NCBI GenBank assembly: GCA_017383665.1
Contig: JAFNWA010000125.1
Location: forward strand, 1-12,567
Length of the DNA stretch: 12,567 nt
Direction of reading: 5' to 3'
Origin: Bacteroidaceae bacterium
Lineage (GTDB): Bacteria; Bacteroidota; Bacteroidia; Bacteroidales; Bacteroidaceae
The notes under the pieces are model-generated. The model saw only the letters and a list, made by a program, of their open reading frames with translations. It was not told where the DNA came from and did no database searches. Of the stretch, positions 1 to 6,835 are shown piece by piece. Position 1 is the stretch's first letter. Each line of letters opens with the position of its first letter. The position numbers and the translations under genes were made by a program.

Positions 1-369
1 AAAGAGAACTGCTGCGAGAATATACAGCAAGTAATACAACAGAATGGGAATTTCTTCACCCAATCTGAGATGGAGGGACAGAGTACAGATAAAAGTCAAG
101 AGGAACTGGAAAGAGAGAGAGTAAAGGCTCGTGAAGAAGAAAAACGAAGAAAAGAGGAAGAGAAGAGCAGAAAGGAAGAGGAAAAGAGAAAGAGAGAAGA
201 GGAGAAGAAGAAAAAACGCGAGCAGGAGAAAAAGAACAGAGGCGGATGGAAAATAAGTTCCATTTTCCAGGAGTGGTTCGAAGACTTGACCAGAGACCCT
301 GATGAAGAAAACTCGGAAGATAAAGATGAAAACAAAGAAGAGCAGGAAAAGAACAGTAACAACGAATAA
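1..369 (+). CDS. ftsA: Cell division protein FtsA, C-terminal end (5' truncated)
   Basis: This is an open frame running in from the window edge, 122 residues before the TAA stop. FtsA is the actin-like protein that tethers FtsZ to the membrane at midcell. The visible part starts with KENCCEN, which resembles the end of the actin-like domain in Bacteroidetes FtsA. It continues with an extremely charged Glu/Lys/Arg stretch (window residues 34-80) containing four tandem heptads of the EEEK type. Next come a Trp/Phe/Ile-rich amphipathic segment (residues 83-97, WKISSIFQEWFEDLT), the likely membrane-targeting helix, and a final acidic tail. The first ATG in view, at base 70, is internal and not the start. 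ftsZ begins 13 bases after the stop. The identification rests on position before ftsZ and tail architecture; the catalytic domain lies outside the window. Confidence 0.88.
   Translation, partial: KENCCENIQQVIQQNGNFFTQSEMEGQSTDKSQEELERERVKAREEEKRRKEEEKSRKEEEKRKREEEKKKKREQEKKNRGGWKISSIFQEWFEDLTRDPDEENSEDKDENKEEQEKNSNNE
133..216 (+). repeat. Four imperfect 21-bp tandem repeats in the ftsA tail
   Basis: Four consecutive 21-base units (133-153, 154-174, 175-195, 196-216) each encode a heptad EEEK followed by three mostly basic residues. The coding strand is almost pure purine, with an uninterrupted purine run of 48 bases at 169-216. The repeat lies inside the charged linker of FtsA. Confidence 0.8.
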
Positions 370-382
370 ATGATACATAAGT

Positions 383-1801
383 ATGGATGAACCAATAAAA
401 AAGCCCCTTTCATTTGCAATTCCAACAGACGCTCCACGAATAATAAAAGTTGTCGGCGTTGGAGGTGGTGGTAGCAATGCTGTACATAACATGTACCGTA
501 AAGGCATACATAATGTATCGTTTGCGGTATGCAACACAGACTTGCAGGCAATGCACAACTCGCCGATACCCAAGAAACTGCAATTGGGACCTAATATCGC
601 CGAAGGACTTGGTGCCGGAAATGACCCCTCTGTTGCACACCAGGCTGCCGAAGAGAGCCGTGAAGAAATTAGAAAGTTATTTGATGACGGCACCAAGTTA
701 GCCTTCATTACCGCCGGTATGGGTGGTGGAACCGGTACAGGTGCTGCACCGGTTGTTGCAGAGGTCGCTCGCAGCATGGGAATCCTCACCGTAGGAATTG
801 TTACAATCCCGTTCCGTTTTGAGATGACCGGCAAGATCAAGCAGGCACTACGCGGAGTAATAGAGATATCAAAACATGTTGATGCATTGCTCGTCATAAA
901 CAACCAGCGCCTGATTGACATGTTCCCCAAGATGACTGTTGAAGAGGGATTCAAGACTGTTGATGATGTGCTTACGACAGCAACAAAAAGTATTGCCGAG
1001 ATTATAACAACAAGAGGTGGTATCAACACCGACTTCCGCGATGTGAAGAAAATTCTCAGAAACGGAGGAGTTGCCATCATGAGTTACGGTATTGCAAGTG
1101 GTGAGATGCGCGTGTCACAAGCTTTCCGTAACGCACTTCATTCGCCATTGCTCAACAACAATGATATCTACAAGGCAAAAAAGATACTTTTCAATATCTA
1201 CGGAAACCCCAACTACCCAATCCTTGTTGAAGAGATGGGAGAGATTGAAGCTTTCATGCAAAAGTTCACAGATGAAAACATTGAACTCATCTGGGGTTAC
1301 AGCCAAGACCACAGTTTGGGAGAGGGCGAGGTGAAGGTAACCGTACTTGCAACAGGTTTTGGAATGAAGGACATTCCTGGAATTGAGCCGGAAGTAAAGG
1401 CCATTGAGAAGGAAAAAGAGGTGTTGACAGAAAAGGAACAGGAACTCATTGACCAAGAGAACGAAAAGCTCAACAAGATGGTGAGCGTACTGTACAAGCC
1501 CGATTACAAGGTGTACATCTTCAAGGGCAATGAAATGTATAACGAAGAGTTCATCGCAGTTCTTGACAACTCCCCGACATATAAACGCACAGCACAGGAA
1601 CTGGAGAAGATGGTGGCAATGCTTACCGAAGAGAAACCATCTCAAGAGAGTTCAACTAATGTCAACGCTGTCGAAGATGAGGAAGAGGATTACACCCCCG
1701 GTATCCCCGTGTTCTACAACGACGAAATTATAAACGAAATAGAGGGCAAAGAGGCCGATAAGGTGTCAGAGCCGGAGACAAAAGAGATTGGGAACAACTA
1801 A
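383..1801 (+). CDS. ftsZ: Cell division protein FtsZ
   Basis: This is a tubulin-like GTPase of 472 residues that polymerises into the Z ring in the cytoplasm under the division site. The glycine-rich nucleotide loop GVGGGGSNAV spans residues 25-34 and the tubulin signature GGGTGTG spans 114-120. The T7 synergy loop NTDFRDV (215-221) keeps both catalytic aspartates, D217 and D220. The globular part ends near residue 330. It is followed by a charged segment, a SPTYKR motif at 397-402 that resembles the conserved peptide binding FtsA and other partners, and about 70 further acidic residues. The ATG at 383 fits the N-terminus seen in the family and lies 13 bases after the ftsA stop, with no clear ribosome binding site, as is usual in Bacteroidetes. 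No separate promoter is visible, so it is probably transcribed from upstream division-cluster promoters. Confidence 0.97.
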   Translation: MDEPIKKPLSFAIPTDAPRIIKVVGVGGGGSNAVHNMYRKGIHNVSFAVCNTDLQAMHNSPIPKKLQLGPNIAEGLGAGNDPSVAHQAAEESREEIRKLFDDGTKLAFITAGMGGGTGTGAAPVVAEVARSMGILTVGIVTIPFRFEMTGKIKQALRGVIEISKHVDALLVINNQRLIDMFPKMTVEEGFKTVDDVLTTATKSIAEIITTRGGINTDFRDVKKILRNGGVAIMSYGIASGEMRVSQAFRNALHSPLLNNNDIYKAKKILFNIYGNPNYPILVEEMGEIEAFMQKFTDENIELIWGYSQDHSLGEGEVKVTVLATGFGMKDIPGIEPEVKAIEKEKEVLTEKEQELIDQENEKLNKMVSVLYKPDYKVYIFKGNEMYNEEFIAVLDNSPTYKRTAQELEKMVAMLTEEKPSQESSTNVNAVEDEEEDYTPGIPVFYNDEIINEIEGKEADKVSEPETKEIGNN

Positions 1802-1812
1802 AAGATATAATT

Positions 1813-2262
1813 ATGGAATTGTTTGATATTATCAGTAACGATATCAAGGAGGCAATGAAGGCAAAGGATAAGGTTGCACTTGACACCCTCCGCAATATAA
1901 AGAAAGTCCTTCTCGAAGCAAAGACTGCTCCGGGAGCCGGAGACACTGTGAGCGATGAGACAGCAATAAAACTTATTCAAAAACTCGTGAAGCAAGGTAA
2001 GGAGTCGGCAGAACTGTACCAGAGCCAGAACCGCCCCGAACTTGCACAGGAAGAACTTGCACAGGTTGAGGTCATGTCAAAATACCTTCCAAAGCAGATG
2101 AGCGAGGAGGAGGTTGCAGCAGTGCTCAAGGAGATAATAGCACAGACAGGCGCAAGCGGTCCACAGGACATGGGAAAGGTAATGGGTGTTGCCACAAAGC
2201 AACTTGCCGGCAAGGCAGAAGGCAGGACTATCTCGGCAATTGTGAAACAGTTGTTGGCTTGA
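1813..2262 (+). CDS. GatB/YqeY domain protein
   Basis: This protein of 149 residues matches the free-standing YqeY family throughout, which is related to the tail domain of the amidotransferase subunit GatB. Visible family traits are the N-terminal helix with KAKDKVALDTLRNIK, the central QVEVMSKYLPKQMSEEE segment, and the C-terminal GKVMGVATKQLAGKAEGR stretch, which corresponds to the GatB tail fold. The family is thought to act around tRNA or tRNA-dependent amidation, but its role as a separate protein is not firmly established. The gene starts 11 bases after ftsZ and is probably cotranscribed with it. This link to ftsAZ is, to my knowledge, common in Bacteroidales. It ends 12 bases from the end of the convergent recO gene. 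Confidence 0.92.
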   Translation: MELFDIISNDIKEAMKAKDKVALDTLRNIKKVLLEAKTAPGAGDTVSDETAIKLIQKLVKQGKESAELYQSQNRPELAQEELAQVEVMSKYLPKQMSEEEVAAVLKEIIAQTGASGPQDMGKVMGVATKQLAGKAEGRTISAIVKQLLA

Positions 2263-2274
2263 TTCTCTCCTAAA

Positions 2275-3000
2275 TCAATCGAACAGTTCACGCAGTACAT
2301 CGCCCGATTTCAGTTCAGGGAAATCCGGTATGTGCAGACGATAATAGGCAGCAAGGGTTGCGAGGTGAGTACCTCGCAACTTTCTGTTTAAAGAGAGTAC
2401 ATGCATGGAATCATACCCCGTCTGCAACAATTCTACAAAGGGAACAGAACTCTCTGGCATCAGAAAGTTCGGATGTAACGGATGCTCATGCACCACACAT
2501 CCCTGCGCCATATCAAAATAAGAACCCGGTACAAATCCCTCAAGATTTGGGTATATGCCCAAAAAACGCAACAGTTGCACCATAAATACGAGATGGAAAT
2601 CTGCATACCCATGTTCAATATTATCAAAAAGGGTGAATGACCTCTCCAAAAATGCGAACATAGGCTCATCTTTTTCGCTCTCCCGCAACACATAAGTAAG
2701 CAATTCGGCAATGTAGAGTGCAATGGATGATTTTACCACATCGTTAGGAATTGAGGAGTACATTGAATGAGGAAACACCTCGCTGATACGCGAGAGGGCA
2801 CTGCTCATCTTAACAGATGCTGTAAACGAAAGCATTGACAATGGCTGAAACAGCACACTGCGCACCCTGCTTCGTTTGCTGTGCGACACCGGCAACAGGA
2901 ACGACATGCGGCCATGCTGAGCTGTATATATATCGGCAATCATAAGACCGTCGCTATACTTACGCGTGCGAAGAACTATACCCTCAAATTTCTCTACCAT
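2275..3000 (-). CDS. recO: DNA repair protein RecO
   Basis: This protein of 241 residues is a typical length for RecO, the mediator that with RecR loads RecA onto SSB-coated single-stranded DNA during gap repair. The N-terminus (EGIVLRTRKYSDGLMIADIYT, about residues 6-26) begins the OB-fold characteristic of the family. The rest is the helical domain, with FHLVFMVQLLRFLGIYPNL near residues 135-153. Only one cysteine is present in the whole protein, so the four-cysteine zinc site seen in some RecO proteins is absent. The start codon at 3000 is the first in frame and gives the expected N-terminus. It converges with the YqeY-like gene and is divergent from tRNA-Glu. A possible promoter element lies just upstream. 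Confidence 0.93.
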   Translation of the reverse strand: MVEKFEGIVLRTRKYSDGLMIADIYTAQHGRMSFLLPVSHSKRSRVRSVLFQPLSMLSFTASVKMSSALSRISEVFPHSMYSSIPNDVVKSSIALYIAELLTYVLRESEKDEPMFAFLERSFTLFDNIEHGYADFHLVFMVQLLRFLGIYPNLEGFVPGSYFDMAQGCVVHEHPLHPNFLMPESSVPFVELLQTGYDSMHVLSLNRKLRGTHLATLAAYYRLHIPDFPELKSGDVLRELFD

Positions 3001-3025
3001 ATTGTAAAAACAACAAATAACATGG

Positions 3026-3033
3026 CAAATCTA
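3026..3033 (-). promoter_or_regulatory. Possible recO promoter -7 element
   Basis: Read on the - strand this is TAGATTTG, a full match to the Bacteroides -7 consensus TAnnTTTG, placed 25 bases upstream of the recO start codon. No TTTG is found 19-21 bases further upstream, so only half of the promoter is recognisable. Confidence 0.35.
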
Positions 3034-3052
3034 TAAAAAAAATGCGAAAATC

Positions 3053-3083
3053 TTTGCCAATTCAAAAAAAGGTTTTACCTTTG
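3053..3083 (+). promoter_or_regulatory. Promoter of tRNA-Glu and rpsT
   Basis: TTTG at 3053-3056 and TACCTTTG at 3076-3083 are separated by exactly 19 bases, a full match to the Bacteroides primary-sigma promoter (TTTG and TAnnTTTG, 19-21 apart). The predicted transcript start is near 3090, about 55 bases before the tRNA. The spacer carries a run of seven A at 3064-3070. No other promoter is seen before rpsT. Confidence 0.85.
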
Positions 3084-3113
3084 CACTCGCTTTTGACCAC
3101 TAAAGAGCCAAAA

Positions 3114-3147
3114 GCCATCCTCAAAAGGGATTTCATCAAAGGATGGC
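3114..3147 (+). repeat. 8-bp inverted repeat spanning the tRNA-Glu 5' end
   Basis: GCCATCCT at 3114-3121 is perfectly complementary to AGGATGGC at 3140-3147, with an 18-base loop. The downstream arm covers the last five leader bases and the first three bases of the mature tRNA. In the precursor RNA this hairpin would compete with the acceptor stem. Functional meaning is unknown and chance is possible. Confidence 0.55.
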
Positions 3148-3216
3148 CCATTCGTCTATCGGCTAGGACGCAAGATTTTCATTCTTGAAAGAGGGGTTCG
3201 ATTCCCCTATGGGCTA
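3145..3216 (+). tRNA. tRNA-Glu (anticodon UUC)
   Basis: A 72-base cloverleaf can be drawn by hand. The acceptor stem GGCCCAT pairs with ATGGGCT (one G-U at the end) and the discriminator is A at 3216. The anticodon stem CAAGA/TCTTG encloses loop TTTTCAT with anticodon TTC at 3178-3180. The T arm is AGGGG-TTCGATT-CCCCT. The 3' CCA is not encoded. It closely resembles E. coli tRNA-Glu in the D and T arms. There is no terminator between it and rpsT (29 bases), so the two are probably cotranscribed from the promoter at 3053-3083. Confidence 0.96.
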
Positions 3217-3245
3217 CTATTAAAACTAAAAACATTATTAAAGAG

Positions 3246-3500
3246 ATGGCAAATCACAAATCATCACTTAAGAGAATCAGACAGACAGAGAAGAGAAATC
3301 TTCAGAACCGTTATTTGGGCAAAAACATGCGTTCAGCTGTTCGTGGCTTGCGCGCTATCACTGATAAGAACGAGGCTTTGGCTAAGTTCCCTGAGGTACA
3401 GAAGATGCTTGACAGAATGGCTAAGCGTGGTCTTATCCACAAGAACAAGGCTGCTAACCTCAAGTCAGGTCTTTGCGCTAAAATCGCAAAATTAGCCTAA
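3246..3500 (+). CDS. rpsT: 30S ribosomal protein S20
   Basis: This small basic protein of 84 residues belongs to the S20 family, which binds 16S rRNA early in assembly of the 30S subunit. The N-terminus MANHKSSLKRIRQ is the family hallmark, and the conserved IHKNKAANLKSGL segment lies near residues 64-76. Length is normal and the start is fixed by this N-terminus. A weak purine stretch, AAAGAG, directly precedes the ATG. It lies 29 bases after tRNA-Glu and appears to share its promoter; a strong hairpin terminator follows. I see no further regulatory structure. Confidence 0.97.
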   Translation: MANHKSSLKRIRQTEKRNLQNRYLGKNMRSAVRGLRAITDKNEALAKFPEVQKMLDRMAKRGLIHKNKAANLKSGLCAKIAKLA

Positions 3501-3528
3501 TTTTTTAACAAATATATTTACCTGTAAG

Positions 3529-3560
3529 AAGGCCGGATTCATTCCGGCCTCTTTGTCTTT
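3529..3560 (+). terminator. Rho-independent-type terminator after rpsT
   Basis: The 8-bp stem AGGCCGGA (3530-3537) pairs with TCCGGCCT (3543-3550) around the 5-base loop TTCAT, and is followed by a T-rich stretch, CTTTGTCTTT. It lies 29 bases downstream of the rpsT stop and before the gyrB promoter, so it separates the two transcription units. Confidence 0.8.
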
Positions 3561-3666
3561 ACCCCTACTCTAACCCATTCAAATCCTGCTGAAACAAAAT
3601 CACGGGAAACCCATCCCTAAGACCTAAAAAAGAGTATAAAAAGGGTCAAATATTTAGGAAAAAGCA

Positions 3667-3698
3667 CTTGTTATATAGCGCATTTTTTAGTAACTTTG
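3667..3698 (+). promoter_or_regulatory. gyrB promoter
   Basis: TAACTTTG at 3691-3698 is a full match to the -7 consensus TAnnTTTG. Twenty bases upstream, CTTG at 3667-3670 matches three of four bases of the -33 element TTTG. The predicted transcript start near 3704 gives a leader of about 20 bases before the gyrB ATG. The rest of the 3501-3724 gap holds the rpsT terminator and no gene that I can see. Confidence 0.75.
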
Positions 3699-3724
3699 TT
3701 CAGTTATATTGGTAATAAAACATT

Positions 3725-5686
3725 ATGAGCGAAGAAATCAACAAAAACGCAGCAGCCAGCTATTCGGCCGACAGTATCCAGGTACTTGAAGGCCTTGAGG
3801 CAGTCCGTAAACGCCCCGCCATGTACATTGGAGACATCAGCGAAAAGGGTCTCCACCACTTGGTATATGAGGTGGTTGACAACTCCATTGATGAGGCTAT
3901 GGCAGGCTTCTGTACTCACATAAATGTAACCATCAACCCGGGCAACTCAATAACAGTACAGGACAACGGTCGTGGTATTCCTGTTGATTGGCACGAGAAA
4001 GAGAACCGCTCGGCGCTTGAGGTTGTAATGACAGTGCTACACGCCGGCGGTAAGTTCAACAAGGACTCATACAAGGTATCAGGTGGTCTGCACGGTGTAG
4101 GTGTATCGTGTGTGAACGCCTTGTCAACACACATGAAGACCGAGGTTTTCCGCGATGGCAAGCACTATGAGCAGAACTACTCGTGCGGCAAGCCACTCGA
4201 TGCAGTTCACTGCATTGGCGACACCGACATCAGAGGTACAAAGCAGACATTCCAGCCCGATGGTTCAATATTCACTGTAACAGAATACCAGTATCAGATA
4301 TTGGCGACACGCCTTCGCGAACTTGCTTACCTTAACGCAGGCATCACAATCACATTGACCGACGCACGCGAGGCCGATGAGAACGGCAACTACAAGAGCG
4401 AGACATTCCACTCTACCGAGGGTTTGAGAGAGTTCGTACGCCACATAGATGCATCACGCGTTCCGCTAATTGGAGATGTAATTTACCTGAACACAGAAAA
4501 GAACAACATCCCCATTGAAGTAGCCATCCTTTACAATACCGGTTATAGCGAGAATGTACACACATATGTAAACAACATCAACACATATGAAGGTGGTACA
4601 CACCTTGCCGGTTTCCGTCGCGCACTCACACGCACACTCAAGAAATATGCCGACGATACCAAGGCGCTTGAGAAGGCAAAGGTTGAGATTTCGGGCGAGG
4701 ACTTCCGTGAAGGCTTGACAGCCATCGTATCGGTAAAGGTTGCCGAGCCACAGTTCGAAGGCCAGACAAAGACCAAGTTGGGTAACAGCGAGGTAACAGG
4801 TGCCGTAGATCAGGCTGTAGGCGAAGCTCTTGCATACTATCTCGAGGAGCACCCAAAAGAGGCTAAGATGGTCGTTGACAAGGTGATTCTTGCAGCTACA
4901 GCGCGTATTGCAGCACGCAAGGCACGCGAGAGCGTACAGCGCAAGAGTCCAATGGGCGGTTGCGGCCTGCCAGGCAAACTTGCCGACTGTTCGGACAAGA
5001 ACCCTGAGAATTGCGAACTATTCCTCGTCGAGGGAGACTCTGCAGGTGGTTCGGCAAAGCAGGGTCGCAAGAACAAATTCCAGGCAATTCTTCCATTGCG
5101 TGGAAAGATTCTGAATGTGGAGAAAGTTATGTGGCACAAGGCCTTCGAGAGCGACGAGGTCAACAATATAATCCAAGCCATCGGAGTGCGCTTCGGTCTT
5201 GACCCCGAGGACAGCAAGAAGGCAAACATCGAGAAATTACGCTATCACAAGATTATTATGATGGCCGATGCCGATGTCGATGGTGCACACATCGGTACAC
5301 TCATCATGACGCTCTTCTATCGTTATATGCCAGAACTCATTGAAGCAGGCTATCTCTACAAGGCAATGCCACCACTCTACCTCTGCTCAAAGGGCAAGGT
5401 AAAGAAGTACTGCTACGACGACAGAGAGAAAGAGGCATTCATACAGGAGTATGCAGGCGGCAACGAAAAGGATATCAATATCCAGCGTTATAAGGGTCTT
5501 GGTGAGATGAACCCCGAGCAACTTTGGGACACAACAATGAACCCTGAGACACGCACCCTGAAGCAGGTTACAATCCGCGATGCACAGGAGGCCGACTACA
5601 TCTTCTCAATGCTCATGGGCGACGATGTAGGCCCGCGTAGAGAGTTCATCGAGAACAATGCAACATACGCAAACATCGATGCATAA
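3725..5686 (+). CDS. gyrB: DNA gyrase subunit B
   Basis: This is the ATPase subunit of the A2B2 topoisomerase that introduces negative supercoils. It has 653 residues. The GHKL ATPase comes first: the N-box around residues 48-57 with YEVVDNSIDEA (general-base Glu about E49), DNGRGIP at 80-86 and GGLHGVG at 120-126. The QTK loop that contacts the ATP gamma phosphate is at 347-349. The TOPRIM domain follows with EGDSAGG at 436-442 and the metal-binding DADVDG at 515-520. The C-terminal RYKGLGEMNPEQLW begins at 588 and is typical of GyrB. The roughly 170-residue insert of the E. coli protein is absent, as in many phyla. The gene is monocistronic by appearance: its own promoter upstream and a symmetric terminator 8 bases after the stop. 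Confidence 0.98.
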   Translation: MSEEINKNAAASYSADSIQVLEGLEAVRKRPAMYIGDISEKGLHHLVYEVVDNSIDEAMAGFCTHINVTINPGNSITVQDNGRGIPVDWHEKENRSALEVVMTVLHAGGKFNKDSYKVSGGLHGVGVSCVNALSTHMKTEVFRDGKHYEQNYSCGKPLDAVHCIGDTDIRGTKQTFQPDGSIFTVTEYQYQILATRLRELAYLNAGITITLTDAREADENGNYKSETFHSTEGLREFVRHIDASRVPLIGDVIYLNTEKNNIPIEVAILYNTGYSENVHTYVNNINTYEGGTHLAGFRRALTRTLKKYADDTKALEKAKVEISGEDFREGLTAIVSVKVAEPQFEGQTKTKLGNSEVTGAVDQAVGEALAYYLEEHPKEAKMVVDKVILAATARIAARKARESVQRKSPMGGCGLPGKLADCSDKNPENCELFLVEGDSAGGSAKQGRKNKFQAILPLRGKILNVEKVMWHKAFESDEVNNIIQAIGVRFGLDPEDSKKANIEKLRYHKIIMMADADVDGAHIGTLIMTLFYRYMPELIEAGYLYKAMPPLYLCSKGKVKKYCYDDREKEAFIQEYAGGNEKDINIQRYKGLGEMNPEQLWDTTMNPETRTLKQVTIRDAQEADYIFSMLMGDDVGPRREFIENNATYANIDA

Positions 5687-5693
5687 ATACTAC

Positions 5694-5721
5694 AAAAAAA
5701 CGAGCCGCAGCTCGTTTTTTT
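5694..5721. terminator. Bidirectional terminator between gyrB and the acyltransferase-like gene
   Basis: The structure is perfectly symmetric: seven A, stem CGAGC (5701-5705), loop CGCA, stem GCTCG (5710-5714), then seven T. It can work on both strands. It begins 8 bases after the gyrB stop and ends 5 bases before the stop codon of the convergent gene at 5727. Confidence 0.88.
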
Positions 5722-5726
5722 GTTTC

Positions 5727-6830
5727 TTATACTTTCAAGAACACCTTCTTCCTATAAAGAAAATAAAGGAAACACCAGCACACAAGCATATAACAGCACC
5801 ACCAGCCCAACACATAATAATCCTCGGGCAAAGACTTGAGGGCACCGCCAAAAAGTGTATCTACAGGCTTTGAGAAATCCAAGAACTCCTGCGCAAGATA
5901 TATAGTTATAGAGTTCATTCCTATCACACGGAAAGGCAACGCCCACTTGCTCCACCCCACAACATCCACAATAAGATAGAAAAGCGCAAAAAGCAATAGC
6001 GACCAGCCACCTGCACAGCACACAAACGAGCTGCTCCAAAGATTCTTGTTAATAGGGAATACAATATTCCACAGATAACCCAGGGAAAGCAACACAATAG
6101 CAGCACCAATCATTGCAGCAACCTTTTGGTATTCATTTGCGATTCTCTTCGAGCGCACAAATTCACCTGTAAATATACCCAATAAAGCAGTCACAATTGC
6201 AGGCAAGGTAGAGAGTATCCCTTCAGGGTCATGTATTTCGTTGTGCAATGCTCCCGGCAGCAGAGAGCGGTCGAGATAACCGGCAATACTACCCTCCATA
6301 GAGAAAGATGATGCGCCATCGGGAGCATCAGGCGCAACAACAAACGCGATCAGTGCCCAGTATCCAAGCAGAATAAGAGCCGAAAGAAGTACCAGCCACT
6401 TGCGTTCTAGCCACACATACAGCAACGAGGCAAACATCCATGCGAGACCAATGCGTCCGAGTACACTCGCACAGCGCAAAGTATCAAAATCGAATTGGAG
6501 CAGGCCATTATATACGATACCCAGCAGTACAAGTATCAGACCGCGTTTGAGCACCTTCAATGAAATACTTTCTTTGGACTTCCCGACCGACAGTTGCTTT
6601 GCCATGGAAAAGGGGAACGAGATACCAGAAAGGAAAAGGAACAATGGAAAAATCAGGTCATAGAAAGTAAAGCCATCCCATTGTGAATGCCCCATCTCTT
6701 CACCAAGAAATTTCAGACCGGGGAAAAGCGATGCGAGACAAATGAGCACAACCTCGCCACCCATAATAAATGACATGTCAAATCCACGCAGGACATCCAA
6801 CGAAAGTAAACGGCCGCTTTTCTCTTTCAT
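5727..6830 (-). CDS. DUF5009/NagX-type acyltransferase-family membrane protein
   Basis: This polytopic inner-membrane protein of 367 residues, with roughly ten hydrophobic helices, is related to heparan-alpha-glucosaminide N-acetyltransferase (HGSNAT) and bacterial NagX. Family traits are RLLSLDVLRG at residues 7-16, then GHSQWDGFTFYDLIFPLF at 47-64. H48 sits where the acetyl-accepting histidine of HGSNAT lies, two residues before a conserved W. Further traits are VLGRIGL at 123-129, DPEGILSTLPA at 201-211, INKNLW at 260-265 and NSITIYLA at 306-313. Relatives are annotated as transferring acetyl groups to amino sugars across the membrane or as involved in N-acetylglucosamine use; no sugar gene is nearby to support a substrate. 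The gene starts 5 bases after the nitroreductase-like gene and is likely cotranscribed with it. The family assignment is firm; the function is not. Confidence 0.85.
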   Translation of the reverse strand: MKEKSGRLLSLDVLRGFDMSFIMGGEVVLICLASLFPGLKFLGEEMGHSQWDGFTFYDLIFPLFLFLSGISFPFSMAKQLSVGKSKESISLKVLKRGLILVLLGIVYNGLLQFDFDTLRCASVLGRIGLAWMFASLLYVWLERKWLVLLSALILLGYWALIAFVVAPDAPDGASSFSMEGSIAGYLDRSLLPGALHNEIHDPEGILSTLPAIVTALLGIFTGEFVRSKRIANEYQKVAAMIGAAIVLLSLGYLWNIVFPINKNLWSSSFVCCAGGWSLLLFALFYLIVDVVGWSKWALPFRVIGMNSITIYLAQEFLDFSKPVDTLFGGALKSLPEDYYVLGWWCCYMLVCWCFLYFLYRKKVFLKV

Positions 6831-6835
6831 AGCAC

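Noticed and set aside
96..551. Open frame of 151 codons on the - strand opposite ftsA/ftsZ
   Set aside because: It is the antisense of the purine-rich ftsA tail, giving runs of Ser and Phe, and it crosses two genes whose own frames are clearly real.
2259..2278. TTGATT/AATCAA inverted repeat as a terminator between the YqeY-like gene and recO
   Set aside because: The stem is 6 bp and A/T-rich, lacks a T run and overlaps both stop codons; too weak to call.
4638..5229. Several open frames on both strands inside gyrB
   Set aside because: They are shadows of a fully conserved gyrB frame and match no family I recognise.
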